Positions 51,498-60,951 of a stretch of 64,000 bases of DNA are shown piece by piece. The notes under the pieces are model-generated. The model worked only from the letters and a program-made list of their open reading frames with translations. It made no database searches and was not told the DNA's origin. A program made the translations under genes and the position numbers. Each line of letters begins with the position of its first letter. Position 1 is the stretch's first letter. The DNA comes from JAOSJT01 sp035362335 (GTDB lineage Bacteria; Bacteroidota; Ignavibacteria; SZUA-365): the NCBI GenBank assembly GCA_035362335.1, contig DAOSDL010000004.1:1-64000 (forward strand), in the 5' to 3' direction.

Positions 51498-54260
51498 CTA
51501 CCTCATCACCATCACGCGGCGGGTGATGCTGCCGCTGGCGGTGGTCAGGGTGCAAAGGTAGAGACCGGATTGCCATTCGCGCACGGGAATGGCAACGCTG
51601 TGCGCGCCGGCCGGGACGATGGAATCGCGATAGGCGCCGACCAACTCACGACCACCGATGTCGTGCACGGTGAGACTGATGCGACTCTCGGCGGGCAGGG
51701 TGAAGCGCAACGTGAGCCAGTCCCGCGCCGGCGAGGGATACGCGGTCTCGAAACCCGCAACCGCCACGGCGCGCAACGGCGCCACCTCCACAACCGGCGA
51801 GTGCGCGAAGCTCCCGTCGAGATCCACCATGCGCAGACGGTAGAAAATGCGCGCCTCCGGCGCTCCGGGATCGCTGTCGATGTAGAGATAATCGCGTCCC
51901 TCCATGCCTTGCGATGCGGACGGCACAAAGCCGATGTCGCGCCAGTCGGAACGCGCTTCCCCACCCCCGTGCTCGTAGCGCCGCTCGATGATGTAGCCAT
52001 GCGCGTTGACCTCGCTCTCGCTGCGCCAGTCCAGGCGCACGCTCCCGCCCACGCGCGCCGCCGCGACATGTGCCAGCGCCACGGGGATATAGCCGTCGTG
52101 ACGGATGCGGGTGATGTACGCGTCCACTGCAGGTGGATCATTCTGGAACCGCGGCTGTGTGATGGTGTCCTGATAGGCGTTGAACACCGGCAGATCGGCG
52201 CTCTCTGTACCGCCTCCGATGTACACATATCCTCGATTATCGCACGCCAAACCGTAACAGTTCTCATAACCCGAACCGCCGAAATACGTGGCCCACTGAC
52301 GCTGCCTCGTCGTATCGAATTTCAGGACGAAGGCATCCTGACTTCCCGGCCTCACGGCATACTGTGCATTGTATACCGGTGTCGCCGAGGAACTCACCTC
52401 GCTCGTAACATATACGCCGCCCTGCGAATCCGTTCTGACATTTTTGGTCCGCTCGTCGGCTGTCCCACCGTAATACGTTGAGAACGACAGCGATCCGGAC
52501 GAGTCGTAGGCGCACAGAAACATATCGCGCCCCCCCCCATTGCGACCCTGGAAGGGCCGCAACAGCGGAAAATCGGTGGAGTTTGTTTCGCCCGCGATCC
52601 AGATCCTCCCAGATGGATCCAGGGCAACGCTTCTGCCCTCCTCGTAGGTCCCGCTACCACCGAGATAGGTGCTCCAGATCGGCATGCCCACGCTGTCTAT
52701 TTTGGTAACGAAGCACTGCCCCGGCGCGGAGGCCTGCTGCGCGCGCATCGTGGGAAAATCCAGCGACCCGGTAAAACCGCACAGCACGAATTCTCCCGAT
52801 GGATACACGGCCACGGAATTTCCGCTATCGCCCCCGGAACCGCCGAGCAGGGAAGAGAAGAGAAGCGTACCCGCGCTGTCCATTTTCAGGTACATCGCCG
52901 CCGCTGTTGTCCCGGTCGACTGGAAGGGGCGCAACAGCGGGATGTGCGTCGGATACCCGCTCCCGTCCGCCACGCACACCCCTACCGCATATACATTCCC
53001 CTGCGAATCGCAATCCACACCGTTGAGTTGGTCCGCGTTATCCGCCCCGAAATATGTGGCCCACACGCGCCGCCCGCTGGAATCGAACTTGACGATGAAG
53101 GCATCACCCCGATCTCCTTTGAACGCTTGATACGCCCTGTGTACGGGGAAATTCTCACTCGACGTCAATCCTACGACAAGAACATTTGACTGGGGATCCA
53201 CGGACAGTCCCATCACAGTCTCGGCTTGATTCCCTCCGTAGAATGTCGACCATAGCAGCTGCGCGTCGCTGTCGAATTTCAGTAGAATCATCTCATTGGC
53301 ATTTTTTACGGGACTCAGCCAGGGAGTCGCCTGCCAGGCACGTTTGATGGGGAAATCGAAGCTTCGCGTGAAGCCGGCGGCAAGCAACGCGTCGACGCTG
53401 TCGCCGTCGAGAGCGAGTATTGCCTCGCCCGAATGGCCCCCGATAAAGGTCGACCAGGGATCGATCACCAGTGTGCTCCTTTCGTCGTATGGTGCGACCA
53501 CAAAGCGGAGTTCATTATCCTTAATATTCCAGCTCGTCGCAACCGACCGATGTTGCCCGTCCTCCTCGACATAGCTGTACGGCCGGCTCTCGCGCGTGTA
53601 TCCCCGCGACCAGTGTACACGCAGGGATCCATCCTCCTGCGTCATGATCCCGTCCATCCCGTCGTGGAGCAGTCGTATATCCTCCACCTTCCCGCCGGGC
53701 CGCACCTCGAACTCGTATTTCAGCCCCTCCCGCGCGGCGTATAATATCAGGTCGATATTGTCGTAGATATTCCGGTACCGCAACATGCCGTGCGCCGGAA
53801 CGGTGATGCCGTCGGGACAATGCGCGAGATAATGGTGCATACGTCGCGGCAGCGGATCCAGCGCCTCGATCTCCACATCCTTGTTGCACCCCTGCAAGGT
53901 CACATCCATGCGGTATTGACGAATGCGCTCTCCGCGCTCGTGTTCACGCATCGGGACACCGGTGGAGCGCGCGCCCGTCGCCTCGCTCACCCCTTCCTCC
54001 TCCATCACTTGATAGACCGTGTGCCAACCCGTCGCCGTGAAGTACACCCGCGCCCCGTTGTAGAGGGCGTAGTACCGCAGTTCCGGACGCGCGCTTCCCG
54101 TTTCATCCACCACCTGCCCACGATTCTCGTAAAACGCGCCCGCCAGCGGCGTCCCGCTGAACATCCGCTCCGCCTTCGGCTCCCCGCCCTTCCCCGCAGC
54201 CAGCGACCACGGCAACACGCACAGCGCCACCACGGCGATGAGGTATCGTTGCGTTGTCAT
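51498..54260 (-). CDS. T9SS-sorted SBBP-repeat beta-propeller protein
   Basis: A 920-residue secreted protein. The signal peptide is followed by the N-terminal module starting FYENRGQVVDE (a DUF7948-type domain that precedes SBBP propellers). Seven SBBP repeats follow (about 265-690) with S/A-T-x-x-GG turns: STFIGG, STFYGG, ATYFGA, SSLLGG, STYLGG, STYYGG, ATYFGG. A fibronectin-III-like segment comes next (about 725-835). The C-terminal sorting domain starts AYPSPARDWLTLRFTLP and ends TRRVMVMR. It is a surface or released protein of unknown ligand. It is alone on its strand; the 588 bases upstream carry no gene. Confidence 0.88.
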   Translation of the reverse strand: MTTQRYLIAVVALCVLPWSLAAGKGGEPKAERMFSGTPLAGAFYENRGQVVDETGSARPELRYYALYNGARVYFTATGWHTVYQVMEEEGVSEATGARSTGVPMREHERGERIRQYRMDVTLQGCNKDVEIEALDPLPRRMHHYLAHCPDGITVPAHGMLRYRNIYDNIDLILYAAREGLKYEFEVRPGGKVEDIRLLHDGMDGIMTQEDGSLRVHWSRGYTRESRPYSYVEEDGQHRSVATSWNIKDNELRFVVAPYDERSTLVIDPWSTFIGGHSGEAILALDGDSVDALLAAGFTRSFDFPIKRAWQATPWLSPVKNANEMILLKFDSDAQLLWSTFYGGNQAETVMGLSVDPQSNVLVVGLTSSENFPVHRAYQAFKGDRGDAFIVKFDSSGRRVWATYFGADNADQLNGVDCDSQGNVYAVGVCVADGSGYPTHIPLLRPFQSTGTTAAAMYLKMDSAGTLLFSSLLGGSGGDSGNSVAVYPSGEFVLCGFTGSLDFPTMRAQQASAPGQCFVTKIDSVGMPIWSTYLGGSGTYEEGRSVALDPSGRIWIAGETNSTDFPLLRPFQGRNGGGRDMFLCAYDSSGSLSFSTYYGGTADERTKNVRTDSQGGVYVTSEVSSSATPVYNAQYAVRPGSQDAFVLKFDTTRQRQWATYFGGSGYENCYGLACDNRGYVYIGGGTESADLPVFNAYQDTITQPRFQNDPPAVDAYITRIRHDGYIPVALAHVAAARVGGSVRLDWRSESEVNAHGYIIERRYEHGGGEARSDWRDIGFVPSASQGMEGRDYLYIDSDPGAPEARIFYRLRMVDLDGSFAHSPVVEVAPLRAVAVAGFETAYPSPARDWLTLRFTLPAESRISLTVHDIGGRELVGAYRDSIVPAGAHSVAIPVREWQSGLYLCTLTTASGSITRRVMVMR

Positions 54261-54848
54261 TCTGCACCTCTATACAAGTGAATCCTTGGTTGCTGGCAAG
54301 CGTCGCCTCACGTCCCGATTCGGAGTGAATGGGAATAACACGCGAGCGCGCTTCAGGTTACAGGCGACCTCCCAATCCGAAACGCTTATGCTATCGTCCT
54401 CGGCGAAAAACCATGAAGGTTCTCCCACACCGATCGAGCGAAGAAACTCCATTGCCCACGGCGGGCATGAAACGAAGTCCGGCGACGGATGAAACGGTAT
54501 CCCGGCCGGCGTTCCACGTCCTCCGTCCCACACAGCACGTCCTGTTGCGCGCGTTGTGCGCGCATGCGCGTCCGTGGCAAGCAGTGTACAATACCGCGTC
54601 GTCCCACACATGTCGGTGTTCTCGTAACGGTACAATCAGGTCGATGCGCTGAATCTACACCGTCCGAAAATAAAACGCAAGAACAATTGGCTCCGATTTA
54701 CGAAAAAATTGAATCAATCCAGCTCCGCATCCGCGCGCCTCCCCTCCCGCGCAACCACCCGGCCCCCCTACCCATCACCGCTCCCTCGAATCACGCGCGA
54801 TTTCCGTATCTTGGGAGTCGGATCCGTTCATGAACCAGGAGGTCTGTC
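54261..54848. other. Gene-free region between divergent genes
   Basis: 588 bases with short frames on both strands but none with a ribosome site plus coding character. The only signals are TATCTTGG at 54807-54814, 35 bases before the M64 peptidase ATG, and the AGGAGG site before that ATG. The middle shows nothing I can assign. Confidence 0.6.
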
Positions 54849-56270
54849 ATGCGTCGTTTGTCCTTCATGCTTCTGCTTTTGTGTACCGCGCCGGCGCTGT
54901 TCGCGCAGGTGGATTTCGACCGCTGGTTCCTCGATAAAACCATGCGCGTGGATTATTACCACATCGGCACGCGCGGCGAGGAACGCGTCACGCTCGACAA
55001 GGTGTGGCAGGAGGGGCCCTGGCCCGGCAGCAGGACGAATCTCGTGGACACGCTGAATCTCGGGGAATTCCTCGTGCGCGTGTACGACCGTCAGAGTGGC
55101 ATGCTGCTGTATTCGCGCGGATTTTCCACGGTGTTCAACGAATGGCAGACCACCGCCGAGGCGGGACGCGGGGTGTGGAAAAGTTTCCACGAATCCGTGC
55201 GCTTCCCCTTCCCGCGCCGCGAGGTGCAACTCACGCTGAGCCGCCGCGACAAATTCCTGCTGTTCCGTGAAGTGTTCACCACCACCATCGATCCCGCCGA
55301 TCCCACCGTGGTGATCACCGAACGCCGTGCACCCGCCGCGGAAGTAGTGACCTTGATGGACAACGGGGACATACACAACAAGGTGGACATTCTCATCATC
55401 GGCGACGGCTACGCCAAGGCCGACATCGGCAAATTCAAGGACGATGCCCGGCATTTCAACGACGTGCTGTTCAATACCGCGCCATTCAAGGAGCGGCGCA
55501 AGGATTTCAACGTGCGCGCACTCTGTGCCGTCTCGGAGGAATCGGGCATTGATGTTCCGGACAGAAATGTGTGGAAAAATACCGCGCTCGGCAGCATGTA
55601 CAACACCTTCGGCAGCGCGCGCTACGTGCTTACCGAGGCCAACCGCGAACTGCGCGATATCGCTTCGGCCGCACCCTACGATTTCATCTGCATTCTGATC
55701 AACGACAGCCGCTACGGCGGGGGCGGCATTTACCAGCTCTACACCACCACCTACACGGTGGAAAAGAACAAAGGCCAGGAATGGCAGCGCGATTACGTGT
55801 ACGTGCATGAATTCGGGCACAGCTTCGGCGGGCTGGGCGACGAGTACTACAGCTCGTCCACCGGTTACGAGGAATTCTACCCCGCGGGCGTGGAACCCTG
55901 GGAGCCCAATATCACGCGCCTGCTCGACGCGCCACGGGTGAAATGGGCCGCGCAATGCACGCCGGGCCTGGCCATTCCCACCGATTGGGGCAAGGCCGAG
56001 TACGACAAACTGCGTGAGCAACTCGGCACGCTCGACCGCCTAGCCGACGATTACTACAGCAAGCGCGATCCCATCATGAAGCGCTCCAACGAAATTCTCG
56101 CCAACAAGGACTTTCTCGGCAAGGTGGGCGCCTTCGAAGGAGCCGGTTACATCTCCGAGGGCATGTATCGTCCCTCGCTGGATTGCCGCATGTTCTCGCT
56201 CAGTCTCGTGGATTTCTGTCCCGTGTGCCGCGCGGCTATCGAGCGTCAGATCGATTTCTACACGCGCTGA
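54849..56270 (+). CDS. Secreted M64-family (IgA-peptidase-type) metallopeptidase
   Basis: A 473-residue protein with a signal peptide (ending ALFAQ), an N-terminal beta domain (20-160), and an M64 peptidase domain (about 165-460). Signatures are KVDILIIGDGY and the zinc motif HEFGHSFGGLGDEYY, starting at His320 with Glu321 and His324. Cys residues near the end (LDCRMF, FCPVC) fit the family's C-terminal region. It is probably an exported endopeptidase; the substrate need not be immunoglobulin. There is no T9SS sorting domain. The start has AGGAGG 8 bases upstream, and a terminator follows. Confidence 0.92.
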   Translation: MRRLSFMLLLLCTAPALFAQVDFDRWFLDKTMRVDYYHIGTRGEERVTLDKVWQEGPWPGSRTNLVDTLNLGEFLVRVYDRQSGMLLYSRGFSTVFNEWQTTAEAGRGVWKSFHESVRFPFPRREVQLTLSRRDKFLLFREVFTTTIDPADPTVVITERRAPAAEVVTLMDNGDIHNKVDILIIGDGYAKADIGKFKDDARHFNDVLFNTAPFKERRKDFNVRALCAVSEESGIDVPDRNVWKNTALGSMYNTFGSARYVLTEANRELRDIASAAPYDFICILINDSRYGGGGIYQLYTTTYTVEKNKGQEWQRDYVYVHEFGHSFGGLGDEYYSSSTGYEEFYPAGVEPWEPNITRLLDAPRVKWAAQCTPGLAIPTDWGKAEYDKLREQLGTLDRLADDYYSKRDPIMKRSNEILANKDFLGKVGAFEGAGYISEGMYRPSLDCRMFSLSLVDFCPVCRAAIERQIDFYTR

Positions 56271-56294
56271 GACGGGGTGAAATGAGATTGTTTG

Positions 56295-56325
56295 ACCGCC
56301 CACGTTCTTTCGGGACGTGGGCGGT
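56295..56325 (+). terminator. Terminator of the M64 peptidase gene
   Basis: ACCGCCCACGT (56295-56305) pairs perfectly with ACGTGGGCGGT (56315-56325), followed by TGCTTTGA. It lies 25 bases after the stop. Confidence 0.8.
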
Positions 56326-56415
56326 TGCTTTGAGGGCAAATCCGCGAGGGTGAGGTCCCGTGGCAGAACGCGTCAGTGCGGCGGAAATATGTGGTTTTTG
56401 ATTCTTGCGGCATTC

Positions 56416-56432
56416 TGTACATTTCGATGTAC
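56416..56432. promoter_or_regulatory. Candidate antitoxin operator with TGTACA core
   Basis: GTACAT (56417-56422), TTCG, then ATGTAC (56427-56432) forms a perfect 6-bp inverted repeat that begins with TGTACA at 56416. TGTACA is the core recognised by YefM-type antitoxins. It lies 31 bases before the antitoxin start. A further GTAC follows at 56441-56444. Confidence 0.6.
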
Positions 56433-56463
56433 GTTTTTCCGTACTGAATCAAAGGAGGTCATG

Positions 56464-56745
56464 ATGCGCTATACCCGCTTGAGTCGGAATATCCAACCGC
56501 TGTCGGAATTTCGGGCCAACGCCGCCGGTTTTCTTCATCAGGTGCGGGAGTCGAGAAGTCCCCTCATCCTCACACAACATGGTCGGGCAGCGGCGGTGTT
56601 GCTCGACATCGACGAATACGAACGTTTGCTCGATGAAATCGAGTTGCTGCGGGAAGTGCGTCTGGCAGAACAACAACTCTCCGACAATCAGGGCGTGGAA
56701 CATACGGAAGCGAAAAGCCGACTACCGAGAAGCATTCGCCAATGA
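56464..56745 (+). CDS. Phd/YefM-family antitoxin, apparently without toxin
   Basis: A 93-residue antitoxin: the N-terminal DNA-binding half (LSEFRANAAGFLHQVRESRSPLILTQHGRAAAVLLDIDEYERL) is typical of Phd/YefM, and a helical C-terminal tail ends GVEHTEAKSRLPRSIRQ. AAAGGAGG lies 5 bases before the second of two tandem ATGs, which I take as the start; the first ATG at 56461 is only two bases from that site. No RelE/ParE/YoeB-type toxin gene follows: the next ~350 bases have only short unrelated frames. It may be an orphan regulator or protect against a toxin encoded elsewhere. Confidence 0.85.
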   Translation: MRYTRLSRNIQPLSEFRANAAGFLHQVRESRSPLILTQHGRAAAVLLDIDEYERLLDEIELLREVRLAEQQLSDNQGVEHTEAKSRLPRSIRQ

Positions 56746-57094
56746 GAATCGACTGCTCTCCGATCATCCGGAACGGACAGGCGAAACGCGAGCCCACCTT
56801 GCCCGATAGGTTCTTCGAACACATCCACCGTTGAAAGTTTCCCGCGTCTCCCATGGTGGAGACTCCCATCCGCCCGTCGACGCGTAGTACCCATCCCATC
56901 CCTGCTATCGACTTCGCACTCCATTGCGTTTTCGACTTCCCGTAGGTCCAAATACTTCCCCCTTGACAAAGCGGAGCAGCATTTCGTATAATGCCCACTG
57001 AATTTATTTCAGGATTCAAGGTCTGTTACTGCCTATCGAAGATTGAACTCGCGTTCGTAGCCGAATCCACTGTTTTCACTAGCATGAGGTCACC
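56746..57094. other. Spacer after the antitoxin gene, with promoter
   Basis: No toxin gene is seen. A short frame from 56742 (MRIDCSPIIRNGQAKRE, about 30 residues) has no family features. The right part holds the promoter at 56963-56992 and a ~95-base leader for the next gene. Confidence 0.6.
56963..56992 (+). promoter_or_regulatory. Consensus sigma70-type promoter
   Basis: TTGACA (56963-56968), 18 bases, TATAAT (56987-56992): both hexamers match the E. coli consensus exactly. It lies 102 bases before the ATG at 57095 and reads toward it. Confidence 0.7.
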
Positions 57095-58003
57095 ATGACC
57101 CGCAGGGAGTTCGCGAGCTTCATCGCCGCATGCATGCTGCTTTTCGCAGCACCGCTTCACGCCCAGGTTCAATCCACGTCCACCACCAACGACAGCAGCA
57201 TGTATCGTGTCAGCACGCGCGAAGGATTGCGCGTGGAGGGCATGCTCATGGGCTGGAGCAACGACACGTTGCTGTTGCGCACGCGCGACAATGTGCAACT
57301 GCGCATCCCGGCCGCGTCCATGATCGCGCTCACACCGCTGGGCGCGGGAGCGGAAACACCGCAAACGAAAGACAGGAACGCGGCCTGGCGCAATGAGACC
57401 CCGGAGCCCGAGGAGGCGCCCGAGGATGCACAACGCTATTCGCGTCCCAGTTCATCGCTGTTCATCTTTCCCACGGCCTATGCCGAGCCGGCGGGTCAGG
57501 TACGACTGGGGGTGTACGAACTTTTCTTCCCCACTGCCAGCTTCGGCATCGCCGATATCGCCACGTTGCAGGTGGGAACCCTGTTCTTCCCGACGGCATT
57601 GTTTGAATTCGGACACAGCACGTTGAAAATCACGCCTCTCTCCAACGATCGCGCCGCCCTGGCCGTGGGGGCCACGGTGCTGTTGTGGGAGAAGGAAACG
57701 CGCTTCTACCCCTTCGCCGTCGGCACCGTGAATCTCGGCGGGGAGAATGGCCTCTTCGTCACCGCCGGACTCGCGAATGACACCGAGACGGGCGACGTGT
57801 TCTACAACGCCGGGCTCGAAATTCCCACAGGCACGAAAACCCGCCTGATCTTCGAAGCGACCATGCCGGAGAAAGATCTGGTTCTGGTCAATGCCGGTCT
57901 GCGCATACGATCCGGCAATTTCGATTTCGACCTCGGCTTCGGTTTTGTCAACGAATGGGAACTCTTCCCCATCCCCTGGGTCGGAGCGTCTGTCATCCTG
58001 TAA
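57095..58003 (+). CDS. Exported protein of unknown function, barrel-like C-terminus
   Basis: A 302-residue protein: signal peptide ending LHAQ, then a small beta domain (35-85: MYRVSTREGLRVEGMLMGWSNDTLLLRTRDNVQLRIPAASM) resembling an SH3/Sm-like fold seen in exported hypothetical proteins, an acidic linker (105-120), and a strand-rich C-terminal half (125-302) with FIFPTAYAEPAGQVRLGVYELFFPTASFG. Repeated F-F-P-T-A turns suggest an outer-membrane barrel. No named family was recognised. It is preceded by a consensus promoter and followed by a hairpin. Confidence 0.7.
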   Translation: MTRREFASFIAACMLLFAAPLHAQVQSTSTTNDSSMYRVSTREGLRVEGMLMGWSNDTLLLRTRDNVQLRIPAASMIALTPLGAGAETPQTKDRNAAWRNETPEPEEAPEDAQRYSRPSSSLFIFPTAYAEPAGQVRLGVYELFFPTASFGIADIATLQVGTLFFPTALFEFGHSTLKITPLSNDRAALAVGATVLLWEKETRFYPFAVGTVNLGGENGLFVTAGLANDTETGDVFYNAGLEIPTGTKTRLIFEATMPEKDLVLVNAGLRIRSGNFDFDLGFGFVNEWELFPIPWVGASVIL

Positions 58004-58023
58004 ACCCTGATTTCACACATGCA

Positions 58024-58051
58024 AAACGGGCGACGATAGCGTCGCCCGTTT
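58024..58051. terminator. Bidirectional terminator between convergent genes
   Basis: AAACGGGCGAC (58024-58034) pairs perfectly with GTCGCCCGTTT (58041-58051), loop of six. It sits between the stop at 58003 and the opposing stop at 58085. Confidence 0.82.
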
Positions 58052-58084
58052 CGCATGCATTGCAGCATTCCTGACTATTTCCCT

Positions 58085-59758
58085 CTACTTCCCCAGCGAT
58101 GTGTAACTGGTGTTGAGGTCGCGGGGAATATCGATGAGCGCGTGCACGACGGCATCGATTTCGGGTGTCATGGTCCCGTATTTCGCGAGCAAGGCGCCAG
58201 CTTGCTCGTAGTCGCCGAGTATTTCTATCATCAGCACGCGTGAGGCCAGATCGCGCAATGCGGGGAGGAAGGCATCGAAATCGATGGTGTATCGCGCGCC
58301 CACCTTGCGCACGGCGCCGCGCTCGAGCAGCGTGCGCAGTTGCACGAGATTCGCCTTGCCGTGCGCTTCCTCCACGCCGAAACGCAGGGAGCGGAAAAGC
58401 CCGGCAACATACGTGACGATCGAACGCTTCATGGCTTCGTCGTCCATCAGACCTTCACGCTGCAGGACGGTGTTGTTCCACAGGCCCAGCACGTCGGCCT
58501 TGCATTCCTCGATGGCCGAGTAGCGCTCCTTCAGCGCCTTGCGCACCGTAAGCGAGGGTTGCTTCCACACGTAGGGCAAGCCCAGTGTATGCGATACCTC
58601 GTGCAAGGTGACGAAAGAAGTGAACGCGGCGCGATCCACATGGCCGTGCAGGGTGGAATCGAGCACGCGCTGCGCTATGGGCAACACGATCTTGTCGAAT
58701 TTGGCTTCCATCAGATTCTTGTACATCTGCTTCTTGCCGCCTTTTTTCTGCGTCACCCTCGGATCGTTCGGCAAGGACGCGGCGATAGTTTTCACGCCCG
58801 CGTGAAAGTCTCCACCGAAGTACACGATGTTCACCACCTCAAGGATATTCCCGCTGCCGGCGCTGGCGCGCTTGTACTTGTCCTCAATGGGCAGCGCTCG
58901 TTCGAACGCATCGATGTGCGCGGTGAACATGCGCAGTTCCTTGCTTCCCTGTTCGTCCTTCACCATCACGGCGCATTCGTAGGCGGTCTTGTAATTGAAG
59001 AGGCCGTCTTCGTAATTCTCGATCGGACCGATCACCACGTCGATGCTGTTGTCGCGCAAATCCATCCAGGCCATGTCGCTTTCGTAGTAATCATCGCTGC
59101 GCAAGGCCTTGGCCCGCAGGGTGAGGTAGCGCTTGAGACCGGGATTGTCCGCATACTCGGCGGCCTCTTCCACCAATTGCGCCATGCGCTCCACTTGGGG
59201 ATAGTAGGCATGGAAAGGTACGGCCGCGAGTCCGGCGCCGTCACGGACGATGACGGTGTAGGGACTCTCGAAGGCCTCGCGTTGCGCGGGATTCGCGGCG
59301 ATCCAGGCCTCGAATTCCACCTTCGTCATATCGGCGGGATAGAAACCGGCTCCCGCGGGTTTGCGCGCGGGTCCTTCGCCCACGAAGCGTTCACCTTCGA
59401 AAATTCTGTCGTATGGTCCGTAATTGATCATCACGTATTTCCAGAAATCCCACCCCTCGGAACTGTTGAGCGCGGCGAGCGAATCGCGCAGCGCCACGGC
59501 CTCGTGCGAACTCTGCAGCCAGAAAATCGAATCCGCGAGTTTGCCCGCATCCACCAGCTTGGTGATGCACTGCCAGTCGCGATCCGACAAGGCGGACAGA
59601 TCCACCGAAATGTCGGTGGGGGCGTACATGGCGAGGCGTTCGAGCACGGTGGTGCGCGCTTTGTTCTCGGGCATCGGGGTCTGCTCCTTCCGTTCGTTGC
59701 CGCAGGAAGCGATGAGCAGGACAGTTGCAAGCAGGGTCATGGTTCGGCGGATGGTCAT
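58085..59758 (-). CDS. M49-like zinc peptidase lipoprotein
   Basis: A 557-residue lipoprotein (lipobox LLIASC, Cys19). It resembles bacterial dipeptidyl-peptidase-III-like proteins: FWKYVMINYGPYDRI, DNSIDVVIGPIENYEDGLF, and the zinc motif HEVSH (His386, Glu387, His390) followed by EECKADVLGLW (Glu417/418). Classical M49 enzymes have the six-residue HELLGH; here the motif is the ordinary five-residue HExxH, and the second motif comes only ~31 residues later. It should act on peptides in the periplasm or at the outer membrane. The ATG at 59758 gives a proper lipoprotein leader; upstream frame extension is not credible. Confidence 0.85.
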   Translation of the reverse strand: MTIRRTMTLLATVLLIASCGNERKEQTPMPENKARTTVLERLAMYAPTDISVDLSALSDRDWQCITKLVDAGKLADSIFWLQSSHEAVALRDSLAALNSSEGWDFWKYVMINYGPYDRIFEGERFVGEGPARKPAGAGFYPADMTKVEFEAWIAANPAQREAFESPYTVIVRDGAGLAAVPFHAYYPQVERMAQLVEEAAEYADNPGLKRYLTLRAKALRSDDYYESDMAWMDLRDNSIDVVIGPIENYEDGLFNYKTAYECAVMVKDEQGSKELRMFTAHIDAFERALPIEDKYKRASAGSGNILEVVNIVYFGGDFHAGVKTIAASLPNDPRVTQKKGGKKQMYKNLMEAKFDKIVLPIAQRVLDSTLHGHVDRAAFTSFVTLHEVSHTLGLPYVWKQPSLTVRKALKERYSAIEECKADVLGLWNNTVLQREGLMDDEAMKRSIVTYVAGLFRSLRFGVEEAHGKANLVQLRTLLERGAVRKVGARYTIDFDAFLPALRDLASRVLMIEILGDYEQAGALLAKYGTMTPEIDAVVHALIDIPRDLNTSYTSLGK

Positions 59759-59937
59759 CGCGTCCTCGTGCGGGTGAGGGAAAATACTCCGGAGCAAAAT
59801 GTACGACAGCGCGGCGCGCGGGTCAATGTTTCGCCGTTTCGCCAGAACACGCTGTTGCGATATCATGCGATACCGCCGTGCGACGGGGCATGCGCACTGG
59901 CATTTCCTCACGATGCCGAATTATGTACTTTTATTGA

Positions 59938-60951
59938 ATGCGTATGAAACGGTACATCCCATTCCCGCTGCTTGCCGTTGTGGCAACATTCTTCCTGCTC
60001 CCCCTCGCCGGCTGTGGTGGCGAGGAAAAACCCATTCCCAAGGAGGAGCGGGGAGAACCCAACATTCTTCCCGAGGAAATCGTGCTGTACCGCGAGGCAC
60101 GCGAGGTGTTTCGCGACTGGGTGCGGCTGTTCGACGATGATCGTTCGTACAGCGAACCCTTTCGTCGCCTCTCGCGCGCGAGCCGCTCGGCGCTGCGCGC
60201 CCAGGGCGTGAACAATGCGGAGGACTTCGCGAATTGGTTCCGCTCGCGCCTCGACGCGGGATTGACGCCGTTCGCCTATACGTTCACGCGCTTCGACGTG
60301 CTCGATATTGAAATGCGCGACAGCAGCAGCGCCTTGCTCACTGCCACGTTTCTGGTACGCTTCCACGATGCCACGTTCGAAAGCGTGGGGACCTTCCGGC
60401 TGCGCCGCGAGGGAGGCACCTGGGTCGTGCCGTTCACCGAAAGCGGCGATTTCGAGGGAAGCTGGTGGCAGAAGGAGCGGCAGTTCACTTCGCGCATCCG
60501 CGAGGAAGGCAGCAGCACCTTCAGTTCCGACAATCTCGGCCTGAGTTTCCGTTATCCCATCGGCTGGGATGTTGGTCGTGAAACGCCGCAAGCCATACCG
60601 GGGCAATCCGCCACCCTGCCCGGCGTCGAACTGAGCTATGTCGATCCCTCTTCACTGCAAACACAAGTGCTTGTGCGTGTGGCGGTATTTACAACCACGC
60701 TTCCCGACAGTATCGCCGCGCATGCCTCGGATCCCGCCAACACGTCGGTGCGTGTATTGCGCCGTGAGGAAGCGACCGTGGCAGCCGGAGCGGCCATGCA
60801 TGGACGCACATTCTGGCTTGCCGACGCAGCCAACAGCCGCTACATCCTCGTCACCGCCGCCGTGGGCGCCGGGGCGGAGTACCGCATGTTTTCGCAGACC
60901 ATCGAAGCCCTCGTCTCCTCCATCATCAGCACCAAACGCCCCACATCATGA
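59938..60951 (+). CDS. Lipoprotein of unknown function, first of an overlapping cluster
   Basis: A 337-residue lipoprotein (lipobox PLAGC, Cys26). The N-terminal half is helical with DWVRLFDDDRSYSEPFRRLSRASRSALRAQ. The middle domain (about 110-180) resembles NTF2/DUF4019-like folds (FRLRREGGTWVVPF), and the C-terminal domain (200-337) resembles PsbP/DcrB-like proteins (LSFRYPIGWDV, VLVRVAVFTTTLPDSIAAHA). It overlaps the next gene by four bases (ATGA). The second ATG at 59944 is an equally possible start. Confidence 0.75.
   Translation: MRMKRYIPFPLLAVVATFFLLPLAGCGGEEKPIPKEERGEPNILPEEIVLYREAREVFRDWVRLFDDDRSYSEPFRRLSRASRSALRAQGVNNAEDFANWFRSRLDAGLTPFAYTFTRFDVLDIEMRDSSSALLTATFLVRFHDATFESVGTFRLRREGGTWVVPFTESGDFEGSWWQKERQFTSRIREEGSSTFSSDNLGLSFRYPIGWDVGRETPQAIPGQSATLPGVELSYVDPSSLQTQVLVRVAVFTTTLPDSIAAHASDPANTSVRVLRREEATVAAGAAMHGRTFWLADAANSRYILVTAAVGAGAEYRMFSQTIEALVSSIISTKRPTS

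Noticed and set aside
54489..54833. Small plus-strand gene before the M64 peptidase
   Set aside because: Cys/Arg/Pro-rich random-looking sequence, no ribosome site, and it covers the likely promoter.
56742..56840. Toxin gene after the antitoxin
   Set aside because: The only frame is about 30 codons with no RelE/ParE/YoeB features; no frameshifted remnant could be joined.
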